From NCBI RefSeq assembly GCF_000004075.3, contig NC_026657.2:28118408-28182407 (forward strand): a DNA stretch of 64,000 nt, written 5' to 3'. The first letter of the stretch is position 1; each line of letters opens with the position of its first letter. Source of the DNA: Cucumis sativus (taxonomy: Eukaryota > Streptophyta > Magnoliopsida > Cucurbitales > Cucurbitaceae). The notes beneath the pieces are model-generated. The model saw only the letters and a program-made list of their open reading frames with translations. It ran no database searches and was not told where the DNA came from. The position numbers were made by a program, and so were the translations under genes. Positions 1 through 11,941 of this stretch are shown here, piece after piece.

Positions 1-470
1 GTTGTATATATGAAGTAGTATATACGCAACAAATCACGTAACATATATGTATTATGCAGTAGTATATATGTAATAATTATAATAATAATAAATAAAACTA
101 ATCAAATACATAATCCATGTTAAATGCAATAAGAAAAGAGAACAGAACATAAAAAAAATGTGTATGTATTATTGAATATATGCAGTGGTATATATATGTA
201 ACAAATCACAAACATAAATGAATTATACGTAAGAAATTAAAAAAAAAAGTTGAATGAATATATTAATATATGTGTATATATTGGTATATATACGCAGCAA
301 GAAGAACCACAAAACATGAAAAGAATCTGTATGTATTAGAATATATGTAGTAGTATATATATGACAAATTAATCACACAATATAAATTTATTATTCAGTG
401 GTATACCATAATATATACGAATGATGAGACATTTAATAAAAATTACATTTCAAACATGACAGAAAGATAA
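1..470. repeat. Degenerate AT-rich repeat block
   Basis: A phrase of the type 'gtagtatatatgtaacaaatcac' without fixed spacing recurs at about 10, 60, 185, 280 and 345, each time near 'aacata' and 'tattatgcagt'. It looks like several diverged copies of a unit of roughly 100-150 bp. No coding sequence is seen. The block may begin before the window, so its true extent is unknown. Confidence 0.45.
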
Positions 471-2651
471 ACTGAACAATAAAAAAATAGGAGGAACATG
501 ACAATAATATATGCTATGGAACGAAAAAAAAAAAAGAACAAATTTTTTAAGAAAAAAAATATTTGCTACAAAACGGAAGAAGAAAGAATACATATGTCAT
601 ATTGTATATATGAAGTGATATATACGTATAAGCAAAATCTCGACAAGACAAAAAAATGGAAGAAAATGAAAACGAAAGTAAAATATTGATTGAATTTTGA
701 AGAAAAAAAGTAATTGAAGAAGACAACTAACCAAAAGTTGTATATAAAACAAAATTTTAAAATAAATTGAAGAACAATATTGATAATAACGAAATTGAGG
801 GAAGAAACGATGAAAATTGAATTATAAAATAGACAAATTCTCGTCAATGTCGAAATTTTTATCTTAGAATGTTCACAGGTGATACAAATAATGATATAAT
901 GTTATTTTTAATCATTAAATTATTTCATATTGGAAAATATTTCATTTGATATTAGATTAATAAAATATTTTAAATTAATTTCCATAATAATAAATTTATA
1001 TTTTAATTAATATATCAAATAAGGAAGTTGAGATCTACATAATTAGTTTAGTATAATATAAATAAGTAAATCATTTGAATTTAATTAAATTATATATAAT
1101 TAATAATTATTATAAGGTTATAATTCTCCTAAATAAAATCTAATCAAGAAAATAAATAATTTACGAGATTTTTAAAATTTACATTTTGTCTAAATATTTC
1201 AATATTTTATCACTATTTTTTAGATGAATGAGACCCACAGATTAGATTATTGGGCTAAATATCTTCAAACAGGGAAGAAAGCTCAATAGTAAACCTCTCA
1301 AGCTTTGTCAGCCTATTAGCTCTTATATTGGGCTTTGGCTCATTGTTGTAGCTGGCTGACGTTTTTTAGAAGTGGGCTTATTGAAGCCCAAGAATAATAA
1401 AAGGGCTGTAAACAACGATACCAAATTATGAGTTTTAATTTAATAGCAAAACATAAAAATTAGAAAAATAAATAAATTAAACAATTTCTCAAATGCCCCT
1501 CTCCAATATAAAAAGTACAACTATTTACCTAAACTCGAAATACATTGTAATTGAAATAACACATGTTACATAAAAAAATTCTAAAAAAAACATAAAGATT
1601 AGAAAATTTGCTATTAACGAAAAGCTCCACCTCATGCCTGAAAAATTTAAAATTTATTTCAATGTCTAAAAGATGCAATTCATTTGAAATTGATAATTGC
1701 AAAATTAAGATACAATCAATCAAAGGGTTTGACTCTACACCAATCGAACAACCATAGCCGAAAGTTTCAAGTTAAAAAGGGGAGCATTGTTGATATTATA
1801 ATAAAGATTGAATCATGAAATTATACCATAGAATTGAAAACTTATATGGAATCATGATTCAGAACTTTCTTCACAACCTATTTCAGTTGTCTTTGTTTCG
1901 TTTGATTTCTAATATATCATCATATACCAATCAAATAGTATATCAATAAATATACCTTGTATCATATTCTAATTATATTGATTTATTACACATATACTAC
2001 AATGTTTATATATCTACAGATTAACTGACCTCTTTTGCTTTTGCATGCATTTTCTGATCAAGCGTTTCCAGCACTATTTTTCTTTTCATAGCTAAGTTCT
2101 CATCGTAGTGAACTATTTGAGTGCCATTTGGTCTTGTCATCCTCACCTTGGGAACATTGATTGTATAAGTTTGTATTCTATTGGTTCTTCTTCATAAGTC
2201 TCTTCAAAACTTGTTCTCTTCTTGTCGTATGATATAAATGAATACAATCTATATATTATATATATACCTAGGGAACAAGTAATACACATATGAATCGTCA
2301 ATACAATAACATCTTACAACATCTAATATTAAATATACCTCCGCATCATCAATAATGATTGGATCATGTTCGTTTGATCTAAAATTCCTACTCCTCGACC
2401 CAAGACATCTTTCACTGCTAACCATTTTCTGCACTGAATTTAAAGAAATCTTTACAAAATCAACTACCATGTCACGTATGTAAATCACATTGTATGGTAA
2501 ATCAACACAGAGGTAGTTTTTGTTACATATTTAAATGACAATGTAAGTAAAATAAAGTAAAAGTGCATTTTCATTATGCCCTAAAATGTATCACAATGCA
2601 TGAATTTTTTTAAATTGTGAATCTCAATAAGCGGTAGAATGTATTGTTGGA
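471..2651. other. Intergenic, AT-rich, no gene seen
   Basis: Only short, low-complexity open frames occur. The one stretch of different composition is about 1217-1410, which is richer in G and C and has several TGGGCT/AGCCCA motifs, as in promoters of housekeeping plant genes, but no reading frame follows on either side. Confidence 0.5.
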
Positions 2652-3290
2652 CTATTTAATCGAATATCTAAAATATACCTAATATAAAGGATTAACCTCA
2701 AAATTTCTACCCAGATTCTGTCGAAAAAATTACGTATTTAACGGTCGTCGAAAGTTTTCTTCTTCATCGTTGAATTGAATAAACCCAAGAATGTATCCCA
2801 TTCAAAACTAGATTCCCGTTTGTTTGCCTATTTAATTGAATATCTAAAATATATCTAATATACCAAATGTTTTATATGTTTTGAATATATACAATACTAA
2901 CCTCGAAATTTCTAGTCAGATTCTGTCAGATAAGTTTTGTATTTGCTGGCTGTCGAAAGTTTTCTTCTTCACTACCAAAATCTCAATAAACCCTAAAATG
3001 TATCACATTCAAAACTACAATTTTCGTTTGATTGTCTATTTAATTGAATATCTAAAATATACCAAATATACCTAATGTTTCATGTGTGTTGAATACATAC
3101 AATACCAACCTCGAAATTTCTGCCTAGATTATATTCGAGAAGTTTTGTATTTGCCGGTAGTTGAATGCCTTCTTCTTCACCTTCGAACTCTCTAAATTTC
3201 AAAGTAAAACTGTAACCCACGTTGGAAGGAGTAGACGACCGTTTTCGTAGAAGGAAAGCATTAAAGGTTTTGCACTTCTTTCCAAAACTG
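2652..3290. repeat. Three-copy direct repeat, about 180-210 bp unit
   Basis: Three tandem copies begin at 2652, 2828 and 3036, each with 'ctatttaat.gaatatctaaa'. Each continues through 'cctc.aaatttct', 'gtatttg/aac' and 'ttcttcttca'. Copies 1 and 2 also share 'aatgtatc.cattcaaaact'. Copies 2 and 3 are closer to each other than to copy 1, which lacks about 30 bp. No domain is recognised in any frame. Confidence 0.7.
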
Positions 3291-5740
3291 TATCCCACGA
3301 TTTTTTTTCATTTAGATATTTGTTATAATAAATAATAGAAATGTGTATTAAAGTAATTTGGGCCATACATTTTTGTAATATAGAGGTTCATTTACGACAT
3401 ATACGAAATTTATTAGAAAATTGGATCCTTCATGTAATATCATATTGAAATTTAGGCTATCTTAGTTGAAGACCTATTATAATTTGTGTCAATTTGAGAA
3501 ATAATAATTAAGTATACAACAATATTTAAAAAAAATTACAAATATAATAAAAGCTATCGGTGATAGACTACTATCACCGATTGACTCTTATGATCTATCA
3601 TCGATAGACCAATATTTCACTTCTTTTTTTTCTTCTTTGTAATTTATCATCTTCTCTTCATATTATTAATTTCTTCATACTATTAATTTCTTATTCTTCA
3701 TTTTACAATATTATGGTTATTTATGTAAATATTTAACAATTTCTTCATTTCATTTTCCATAATTTTTTTTTTAAATTTCTCATCTTCTTTTTTATTTTCT
3801 TCTTGGTACAATATTCAGATAATATTAGTACAAGATCGTTTAAACTTATTACGAGAACGTTTATATAGGGTAAAAACAAAATCAAATTTTCACGATGAGT
3901 GACTGATTAATCGTGAGATATTTTTGTTATTTTACATTGTGAGTTTATGGATTTTTTTCCTTTTTTTTAAAATTTTTGTATACGGTGTAAATATTTTATA
4001 GCTTTGTTCTATTTTTAAAAAATATATTAAGGATTCGTTTGAATTGAATGTTAAGAAGAAAAAAATATTTTTTAAAAACTTATTTTCATTTAAACTATTT
4101 AAGAAAAATAGTTAGTTTAAAATACAATTAAAAATATAATTTGAGTAGCTTCTAAATACATTAAATTTTTTTAAATAACTTATTTTCTAAATTAAAGGAT
4201 TGCGACATAATCCAAACATGAGAATCAATTATTTTAATAACATGAGCACAAAAAAAACTTTGATTCTCCGCAAGAAACAGACAAATGTATTACGATTCTT
4301 AAGTAACAAACAATTAAGCTAAAATGAAAGTGATTTTGTTTGCATTTATTTATTAATTTTTTTATGGGCACTTTTGGTAACTCTTTATCATTAGACTAAT
4401 TTTTCAAACACAAACACACAATAGTGATAAAACAAATTAAGTCCAAATTTTTTAAACAATAAAGATTATTAAATGGTACGATAATAGCACCCAAATCTTA
4501 AACTATAGATTGGTCAATTCCTAACTTACAAAAAAGGTATTCAAAGTTTAGATACATAGCTCCAAATGGTAACATAACAAACAACAAAACCTCTTGAAAT
4601 AGAAGGCCTGCAATATTTAAACACCAAAAACAAAAATCTATTATTATTGTTTGGAGATTGGCAAATGTAGTTTAAGAAGAGAGGAGAATCAAATTTTATT
4701 CATAAACTACTCAATACGAATTTATTCGTAAAGTTAGAATCGTGCCAAAAGGAATAAGACATTCATATCTTGACGTATAGAATTTAATATAGGATAATAA
4801 TAATAGTAATCCAAAAGATAGTACAAAGAAAAAGTTATGTTTTCTAGTCTCATTAGAATTAACTTAAAAGTTTCACTACAAAAAAAAGTCAAACATCATA
4901 GCTAATTCGTAACGAATATATACTTCTTTCCTTAAATTAAAAATTCAATAATCACCTAAAACACAGTTGCAGTACTCTAAAAATGTCTACCACTTTTAAA
5001 TAATAGAGATTTTGTCGGTAGAACATTTTTTAAGGGGTGTTTATATTTCAAGTTCAAGTGGGTGAAATGAACTATTATAACTTGCATGCTCGAATTATAA
5101 TACTTTATATTTTCAGTTATTATAACTTACCATTAAGATAATTGTAATGAACAACATTTTTAAGTTAATAGTTAAATATACAACAAAACAATACTTCAAA
5201 ATAATTATATAGATATAGTAAAATTTATAAGTGATAGAATCTATCGCGGAGTCTAGTAGATTCTGAAAGCTATATCTTAGCGATTCTTTTTTTTTTTTGG
5301 ATTGCCCCATGTGTTCACATGCTAGAATCTCCCCCATCTAAAGCACAAACAATCTTAATCTATAAATTATTATAAACTATAACAACAGTTAAGTGTCCTA
5401 AACCCTAGACCTTGTTTGTTAATTAATTTAAAGTAACAATGAATGTAAAATTTTAATTTAATTTTAAAAGGATGAAAACTAGTAAAATTTAGTTAGTTAA
5501 AATTGATTTAATTATTGATAATGTAATGACATACATTGAAGATGAAAAAGAAGCATTTAGTGCACTAAATTAAATTTAAAGAGGTAGATATTAAAATTTA
5601 TGGAACAAAGTGAAACTCATAATATTTTAAAAGCTATGAAGTAAATAATAATTAGAGCCATAAAGGTGTAAGTAAAAACAATGAAGTATATAAATGTTAA
5701 GAGATGGAAGTCATGTTTGTGATGTTTGCATACTCTCAAC
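3291..5740. other. Intergenic, AT-rich; one short hairpin
   Basis: No supported gene. The segment holds the hairpin at 3556-3581, a looser relative near 5230-5290 (repeated 'atctatcg' and 'tagattctg' words), and the upstream region of the hexosaminidase gene. Around 5030-5130 the words 'ggggtgttta' and 'tattataactt' resemble the ends of the repeat family seen at 31.6-32.6 kb. Confidence 0.45.
3556..3581. repeat. Perfect 11-bp inverted repeat, 4-bp loop
   Basis: The arms are ATCGGTGATAG (3556-3566) and CTATCACCGAT (3571-3581), separated by ACTA. A third partial copy, 'ctatcatcgatag', follows at about 3596. Motifs of this shape are scattered in cucurbit DNA as I remember it. This is a dispersed repeat fragment rather than a terminator. 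Confidence 0.7.
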
Positions 5741-5746
5741 CACAAG

Positions 5747-5754
5747 TATATAAA
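5747..5754 (+). promoter_or_regulatory. TATA box of the hexosaminidase gene
   Basis: TATATAAA lies 37 bp before the ATG at 5791. It falls inside the longest open frame, which begins at 5704. A start site about 30 bp downstream would leave the ATGs at 5704 and 5713 outside the transcript, which is the main reason for choosing 5791 as the start codon. Confidence 0.65.
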
Positions 5755-5790
5755 GGACAGCCAACCTCATTGTTTGATCGCACAAATTCA

Positions 5791-7780
5791 ATGTCAATGG
5801 CTCTTCAACGGAAGACTAATAACCTTACCAACTTCTTAGTCTTCCTCTTCTTCATTTCTCCAATTTCATCTCTTCAATTCTCCATCAATGTCTGGCCAAA
5901 ACCAAGAGCCTTCAATTGGCCTCATCCTCAAGCCGCTCTTCTTTCCCCCAATTTCACCATCATTTCCCCTAACCGCCACTACCTCTCCTCCGCCGTCGAC
6001 CGCTACCTCCGCCGCATCCTCACTGAGAAACACCGCCCCCTCGTTGGCCCATCTCTCAATATCTCCTCCTCTGCTTCCCCCTTGCACAAACTCATCGTTA
6101 AAGTTGCTGATCTCTCTGCCCCACTTCAACATGGCGTTAATGAATCCTATACTCTCGACATCTCTGTCACCGGCTCCGCCAGTTTGATAGCGGAAACGAC
6201 GTGGGGCGCTATGAGAGGTCTCGAGACGTTCTCTCAGCTTGTTTGGGGCGACCCATTGCGGGTTCCGGTGGGGCTTTCACTCGGGGATGCTCCATTGTTT
6301 CAGCATAGAGGGTTGATGCTCGATACGTCGAGGAATTACTATGGAGTGGAGCATATTTTGCGGACAATTGAAGCAATGAGTATGAATAAGCTTAATGTTT
6401 TCCATTGGCATATAACGGATTCTCATTCTTTCCCTCTTGTGGTGCCATCCGAGCCGGAGCTTGCCGCCAAGGGAGCTTATGGGGATGATATGCAATATTC
6501 CCCTGAAGACGTTCGACGAATTGTTAAGTTCGGAATGGAGCATGGCGTTAGAGTCTTTCCGGAAATTGACTCCCCGGGTGAGTTCAATTCGGTTAATTTT
6601 GTTTTTCTTGTCTCAAAATCTGAACCGGTGAATTGGGATGTTTTTTGTGTGATCTTGATTTGTTTGGTTCTGTTAATTTGCTTGAAAATCTCTTACGTCA
6701 TCTTGTTTTAGCATGTATGAAGTTGGGTTCTATCTTCCATTGGTTTATCAATGACTCGAAACTGATGAGTTAAGCTGTAATTTGTGAAGAATTTGGCATA
6801 ATGATACATAGAATTGTTGTGTAATTGCAGGACATACTGGATCATGGGCTCTCGCATACCCTGAAATAGTGGCATGTGCAAATATGTTCTGGTTGCCTGC
6901 AGGCTACAAATGGGAAGACCGGCTGGCTTCGGAACCTGGCACTGGCCATTTGAACCCCTTGAACCCCACGACCTACGAAGTCCTTAAAAATGTCATTCGA
7001 GATGTTATCAGTCTCTTCCCCGAATCCTTTTACCACGCGGGAGCAGATGAGATTATCCCAGGATGTTGGAAGACGGATCCTTTGATCAACTCTTTCTTGT
7101 CAAATGGTGGTACTCTTAGTCAAATTCTTGAGATCTTTGTCAACACTACCTTTCCTTACATTCGATCCCATAACCGTACAGTTGTCTATTGGGAAGATGT
7201 ATTGCTCGATGACATTGTGAAGGTGCGACCAGAAGTTCTCCCGCAAGAGCATACCATCTTGCAGACTTGGAACAATGGCGTTAACAATACCAAAAGAATT
7301 GTTTCTTCTGGATATCGCGCTATTGTGTCATCTTCTGAATATTATTATTTGGACTGTGGCCATGGTGACTTTATTGGAAACAATAGTCAGTATGATGAAC
7401 AAGCAAATGGTGAATATAAAAATGGAGGGTCCTGGTGTGGACCGTTCAAAACATGGGAAACTGTATATGACTATGACATTACTTATGGATTGAGCAAAGA
7501 GGAAGCTAAGTTGGTGTTGGGTGGGGAAGTGGCATTGTGGTCTGAGCAAGCAGACCCAACTGTTTTGGATGCACGACTATGGCCTCGAACTTCAGCAATG
7601 GCCGAGGCACTCTGGTCTGGGAATCGGGATGAAACCGGTAAGAAGAGATATGCAGAGGCAACAGACCGTTTGAATGAATGGAGATACAGAATGGTGAATA
7701 GAGGCATTGGAGCCGAACCAATTCAGCCACTCTGGTGCATTCGAAACCCGGGCATGTGTGATGCAGTTCAAGTGATCTAG
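5791..7780 (+). CDS. HEXO2: Beta-hexosaminidase, GH20 (HEXO2-like)
   Basis: Two coding exons, 5791-6577 and 6831-7780, joined across a 253-bp GT-AG intron inside the [13 protein letters not shown] motif, give 578 residues. An N-terminal hydrophobic signal (about residues 15-32) precedes a GH20 N-terminal domain and the (beta/alpha)8 catalytic domain. The family removes terminal N-acetylglucosamine or N-acetylgalactosamine from N-glycans in the secretory pathway, plasma membrane or apoplast. The catalytic pair is D335-E336 in HAGADE, and the tryptophan-rich C-terminus (ALWSEQ, ALWSGN) is intact. Length and GADE in place of the commoner GGDE fit HEXO2 (about 580 residues) better than HEXO1 or HEXO3, which I recall as shorter and many-exoned. 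The open frame extends 29 codons upstream to 5704, but a TATA box lies within that extension. The gene converges with the germin-like gene, the two stops being 290 bp apart. The family call is firm; the paralogue call is fair. Confidence 0.9.
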
Positions 7781-8070
7781 TAGTTATAAATTGACGAAGA
7801 ATATGTTCAATTCAAATGAGCCTAACAATTTGAAAACTTATCGGCTTCAAATTGATATATTTGTCGATGGATTATATTATATATTGTATTATTGTAAGAA
7901 CATATCTGATAGGAACAACAACAAAAGCAAGGGATAGTTTGGGATTTTGTTACCATAATATTTCTATATCTTAAATTATGAATGTTTGTTAAGATTTCAA
8001 ACTCACAAAGCGAATCTTGGGCAGAACTAATCCATGTAGAGGCATTTTCTTTCCAACTGAGTTAATAGTT

Positions 8071-8880
8071 TTACGAACTTGTGTATCTGGAAAGAGTTAC
8101 ATTTGGGTTGAATTTGAAATTTGACTGGGAAGAAGGAACTTTTAGTCTCTTAAGGAACTTTTCTATGAAATGACTCGAATCAGCAGGATCAAACACAGCG
8201 CCGTTGACGTTTACGACCCCTGGATTCTGACTATTATACACAGAGAAACCTATGGCCGGCTCATAACCAGAATTCAAAGAGAAGTGCAACAACCCTTTTG
8301 GAAATACAATTACATCGCCTGCTTTTAGAATAGTTTGAAACAGTTGGTTCCTTGTGTCAATGAATCCAGCTAGAACAATACCTGTGAATCATAAATCCCA
8401 AAAACAGATGAGAATGGACACAGGACTTTGGACTCTGAAGGCATGTAAGATCACGACTCAACCTGATGGGTCACAATGAATTGAATCTTTTATTTAAGTA
8501 CCTTGGTTCAGAAAGAACATCTCGGTGGCTCTCGGGTGCGAGTGAGGAGAAACGATAGCATCTATAACCAAATCAGTTCTAGAAATAGAAAGCCCCAATG
8601 TGTTAAGACCATGGAAATCTGCAGCAGTGACAATCTTCACCACCAAGTTGATCCGATCATCGGTATTGACTGGTTCCGTTAACTTTGCTGAGTTGAAGTC
8701 AGAAGTTGTAACAAGGGAGGGGCTTTTGCAATGGTAGCCATTGATGAACTCAGTTCTGTTTGTGGCAGTTGGACAAGTGTCAAAGACATTATTAGAATCT
8801 GCTAATGAGATTCCAAGACAAGAAAAGAACACAAAGAGCAGAAGGAAAATTAAGGAAGAAGCTAAAGATGGGTTCTTCAT
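8071..8880 (-). CDS. Germin-like protein (cupin)
   Basis: Two exons on the minus strand, 8880-8502 and 8381-8071, with a 120-bp GT-AG intron, encode 229 residues. A signal peptide (about residues 1-27) is followed by the two conserved cysteines C36 and C51 of germins. The two cupin boxes carry the metal ligands H113, H115 and E120 (HSHPRATE), then H159 in PKGLLHFSLN; the intron falls between them. The product should be a secreted, metal-binding beta-barrel protein forming oligomers in the cell wall. Some family members have superoxide dismutase or oxalate oxidase activity, but sequence alone does not say which applies here. All metal ligands are present and the frame is intact. A TATA-like sequence lies about 45-55 bp upstream of the start. 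The gene is convergent with the hexosaminidase gene. Confidence 0.9.
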
Positions 8881-8923
8881 TTTGAGTTATGTGTGTATTG
8901 AACTGAGAATTTTGGAGGGAGAC

Positions 8924-8934
8924 ATATAAATATA
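8924..8934 (-). promoter_or_regulatory. TATA box of the germin-like gene
   Basis: On the minus strand this reads TATATTTATAT, 44-54 bp upstream of the ATG at 8880. That spacing implies a short 5' leader. Confidence 0.55.
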
Positions 8935-8939
8935 CACTT

Positions 8940-10836
8940 GAGTTGCAAGGCTTTTGGGGTTGCCAACAATGGAAGAAATTAGTTTCCCAATTCTTGGAGT
9001 TTACTACTGGTTTTTCTATTGATTATGTACTAAGAGATCTGCATTGCTTAAAGCAAAATACCATTTATTAGAGAGAAATTATTTAATGTCCGCACTTTAT
9101 ATCTTTTTATGATTAGATTAACCATTCTATTTTCCCATAATATAATTATGCTTAATTGGTATTTTGCTAACCATATTTTAATTCTATTATTTGATGTATA
9201 CGATAATCCATTTTATACCATTTTTTTTCCCTTCTTGCTTTTTCTTCTGAAGCTATACCCTCTTCAATACTATTTTTCTTTGGTCTTGACTTCACCAAAC
9301 ATAGTAACAAAATTTAATCTATAAATAAAGGATAGATTATTGGTATATCAACAATAGAATTATCAAATTTTTTTTTTGCTATATTTATAGCTTTTTAAAA
9401 TATTATTATATTTTAATTATTATCCTCGAATTATAATTATCTAAGAAAATATATGTTCAAACCAAAGCGAGGTTAGCTAAAACTCGTACATAAAACAATT
9501 AACTTTAAGAAGGTTGAATTAATATTTGGATTGTTGGAGATGGAAAGTAATTTTTTTAAAATTATATATATTTTTAATTTGGCAAAATTTTCAATCTTTT
9601 TGCTAAAAAAAACCCTTATAATTTTAAGTTTAGAAGTATTTCAAGAGAGAGAGAGAGAAAAAACTCTCAAATTAAGCTTCTATTTCTTTTAAGCCAATTA
9701 TTGTTAAGTAGTGTAGTTGGATTAAAAAATTAATAAAATTGATTTCTTTTACATTAGTTATAAGGATGAATTGAAGCTCCCTTTTATAGTATTCTCAAAG
9801 TAACATTCAAAAATTGTATCACATGAAGTTAGATTTTATGTAATAATTTCACAAATATCTATTATAAACAAATTAGATCGATGACAATTTCTTTCTTGAT
9901 TTTCTATTTTCAAAATTTATGCTTTTCTTCCAACTATCTAAGCATTGATTTCCATTTTTTTTTTTAAAAAAAATCATTTTAATTCTCAGTCAGATTCTCT
10001 TTTGTACTTCTAACTCGAGTTGTTTAGAAATAAATAAAAAAAAGTAGAGTACAAATTTATTTGATTATTCTCTTGGGACTGATTTATTTGTATCACTCGA
10101 ACAACTTTTACTTTTAATGCTATTGTTCAAATATATATGCATGAGTACTGATAAGCAACCAACATATATAGTATCTCAATAATGTGGAATCGTAATGTCA
10201 TGCTAAGATTTTTCATTTTTATTTTGGGTTCATATGTGGGTGGAAATCGAATCTCAAGTATCGAGATTGTAATTAATTCTAGGGCATGTTTGGCCCAAGG
10301 TTTACCTACGAGTGGAGTGGGCTATTTGTTTGGCCTACAAAGTTGCTTAATTGAGAGATTATGGTCGTTTATTTGTTAGCTAATCTCTTACGTAAGAGAT
10401 TTTACTACTGGACTTTCAAACTAAATTTAAGAGACCGTACTTGTGTTTATGGACTATGCAATGATAGTAGCTAAATGCACAGTTGAATTGTGTAGATGTT
10501 GACTAATGATACATGTTGATCATTAGGCATGATTTATGGAATCCATGCTTTGTGGACGGTTAGGTATTGTGGATTGTTATGCTTTGTGGACTATTATGTC
10601 TGATGATTCATGTCATGTATATGTTGATAGTTACATGTGTTTAGTCTATGGCATGTTTGTTAATTTTGGTTGTTAGGCTTTATACACCACCTATATTGCA
10701 TTCCTACCCATAGGGTCACTCGCACGACTTAGTGGTGTACCTACAAATCACATGCACGGTTGGAGGTTAATAGATCACTTAGTGAGGTCGAGTCCCTTAC
10801 TGAGCACATATATTTTATATACTCACTATTTTCTAT
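8940..10836. other. Intergenic; probable retroelement remnant at its right end
   Basis: AT-rich sequence with no supported gene up to about 10.2 kb. From about 10,250 to 10,836 the composition becomes less AT-rich, with phrases such as 'ggtcgagtcccttactgagc' and 'atatactcacta' that resemble the end of a plant LTR. This stretch runs straight into the CACTA element and may continue on its far side (11,942-12,010). Confidence 0.35.
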
Positions 10837-11047
10837 CACTACAAGAAATAGTGTCTTTCCCGATGCAGCCCCACGTTGGCGAAAATCCTAAACAACGTTG
10901 GAGAAGGCTACTTTGACGTCGACGTCGACGTCACCAGGTATGTTGGAGGAAGCACATCGGAGACTTCGTCGGTGCACGTTGTTAGCATGTCACCAAAAGA
11001 CTTCTTCGATGTGACAAACAGACGAATCACCGGTTGAGAAGCTCGCT

Positions 11048-11505
11048 AGAGATCTGACAGACAAAAATGTGATGTACTTCATGAGCCTGAGAGGGGTTCG
11101 AAAGAAATACAAGGATTGTTGTGAAGTAAGGATGATTATGAAATCAATGGAAGCACGAGTGGATGAACGAGAAGTGTTGATGGATTTTAGTTTCAAATAA
11201 GAATTAAAGGAGCTGCTCGGAGAAGGGACGAACCGTGGGGGATTGCCAAGAGTGTTTGTGGAAAAAAAGTACATTGGTGGGACAGAGGAAATTAAGAGAC
11301 TCTACGAAGATGGAGGGCTAGAGAATATTTTGGAAGGGTGTGAGAGAGCCATGGACGAAGGTGTGGGAGGAGACAGGGGAGGGAGTTGTGAAAGTTGTGG
11401 AGATGTGAGGTTTGTGCCATGTGAGAGATGTAGTGGAAGCTACAAAATTTACTATGAAGAAAAGGGAGAGAGAGAGGAAGAAGATGAGGAAGAAGAAGGG
11501 GGATT
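11048..11505 (+). pseudogene. Captured glutaredoxin-like gene fragment inside the CACTA element
   Basis: One frame reads through a glutaredoxin-type domain: VMYFMSLRGVRKKY, then DCCEVR, VDERE, GLPRVFVEKKYIGG and EEIKRLYEDG. It continues into a cysteine-pair segment, CESCGDVRFVPCERCSGS, and an acidic run rich in E. This order (glutaredoxin fold followed by CxxC pairs) is that of the plant 'glutaredoxin domain-containing cysteine-rich' family, which resembles vertebrate GRXCR1. A TAA stop at 11,198-11,200 interrupts the frame, the last CxxC pair is missing, and there is no native N-terminus, so this is not a working gene. Both ends lie inside the transposon, which shows it was carried there. 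The open part after the stop starts at GTG or at internal ATGs only. Confidence 0.8.
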
Positions 11506-11590
11506 TAATACGATCACTTTCCTCGGCGTATCTAGTACACACGTCAGAGAAAGTTTAAATAATGAATTCATTATTTAAATTACATTCCCC

Positions 11591-11850
11591 AACGTGCACC
11601 CTGCTACACATAGCGAAAAGTGAACGTATTAAATTTAATTTTAACATTTTCGCGACGTGCACCCTACCACACGTTGCGAAAAGTGATCGTATTAACTTTA
11701 ATTTTAAGCTTTTCGCAATGTCTGGTTTATGTACGTTGTGTAAAATTTAAACAATAATTATTATTTAACATTTTCGCGACATGCACCCTGTCACACGTCG
11801 CGGAAGGTGATCGTATTAAATTTAATTTTAAACTTTCTGCGACATCTAGT
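11591..11850. repeat. CACTA subterminal repeats (63-bp period)
   Basis: A unit starting near 'acgtgcaccct', continuing 'cacacgttgcgaaaagtg' and ending in 'tttaattttaa' begins at 11,591 and 11,654, 63 bp apart. A third, more separated copy begins at 11,778. Such subterminal arrays are the usual transposase binding regions of CACTA elements. Confidence 0.65.
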
Positions 11851-11941
11851 TCTTGTACATCACATAATGTTTTCGCCGATGATGCACCTTTCGTCGACGT
11901 TGTTTCTAGCGTCGTAATTATTCCGATTTCTTGTAGTGTAT

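Larger units (their letters stand above)
10837..11938. mobile_element. Non-autonomous CACTA (En/Spm) transposon, 1,102 bp
   Basis: The left end is CACTACAAGAAAT and the right end is its exact inverse, ATTTCTTGTAGTG. The flanking triplets are TAT on both sides (10,834-10,836 and 11,939-11,941), the 3-bp target duplication expected of this superfamily. No transposase is encoded, so movement would need an enzyme supplied in trans. The interior holds a fragment of a glutaredoxin-like gene (about 11,048-11,505) and, towards the right end, GC-rich subterminal repeats. Identical ends and an intact target duplication suggest a fairly recent insertion. Confidence 0.88.

Noticed and set aside
4870..4890. 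CACTACAAAAAAAAG, similar to a CACTA transposon end.
   Set aside because: No inverse partner was found nearby and the A run makes the match weak.
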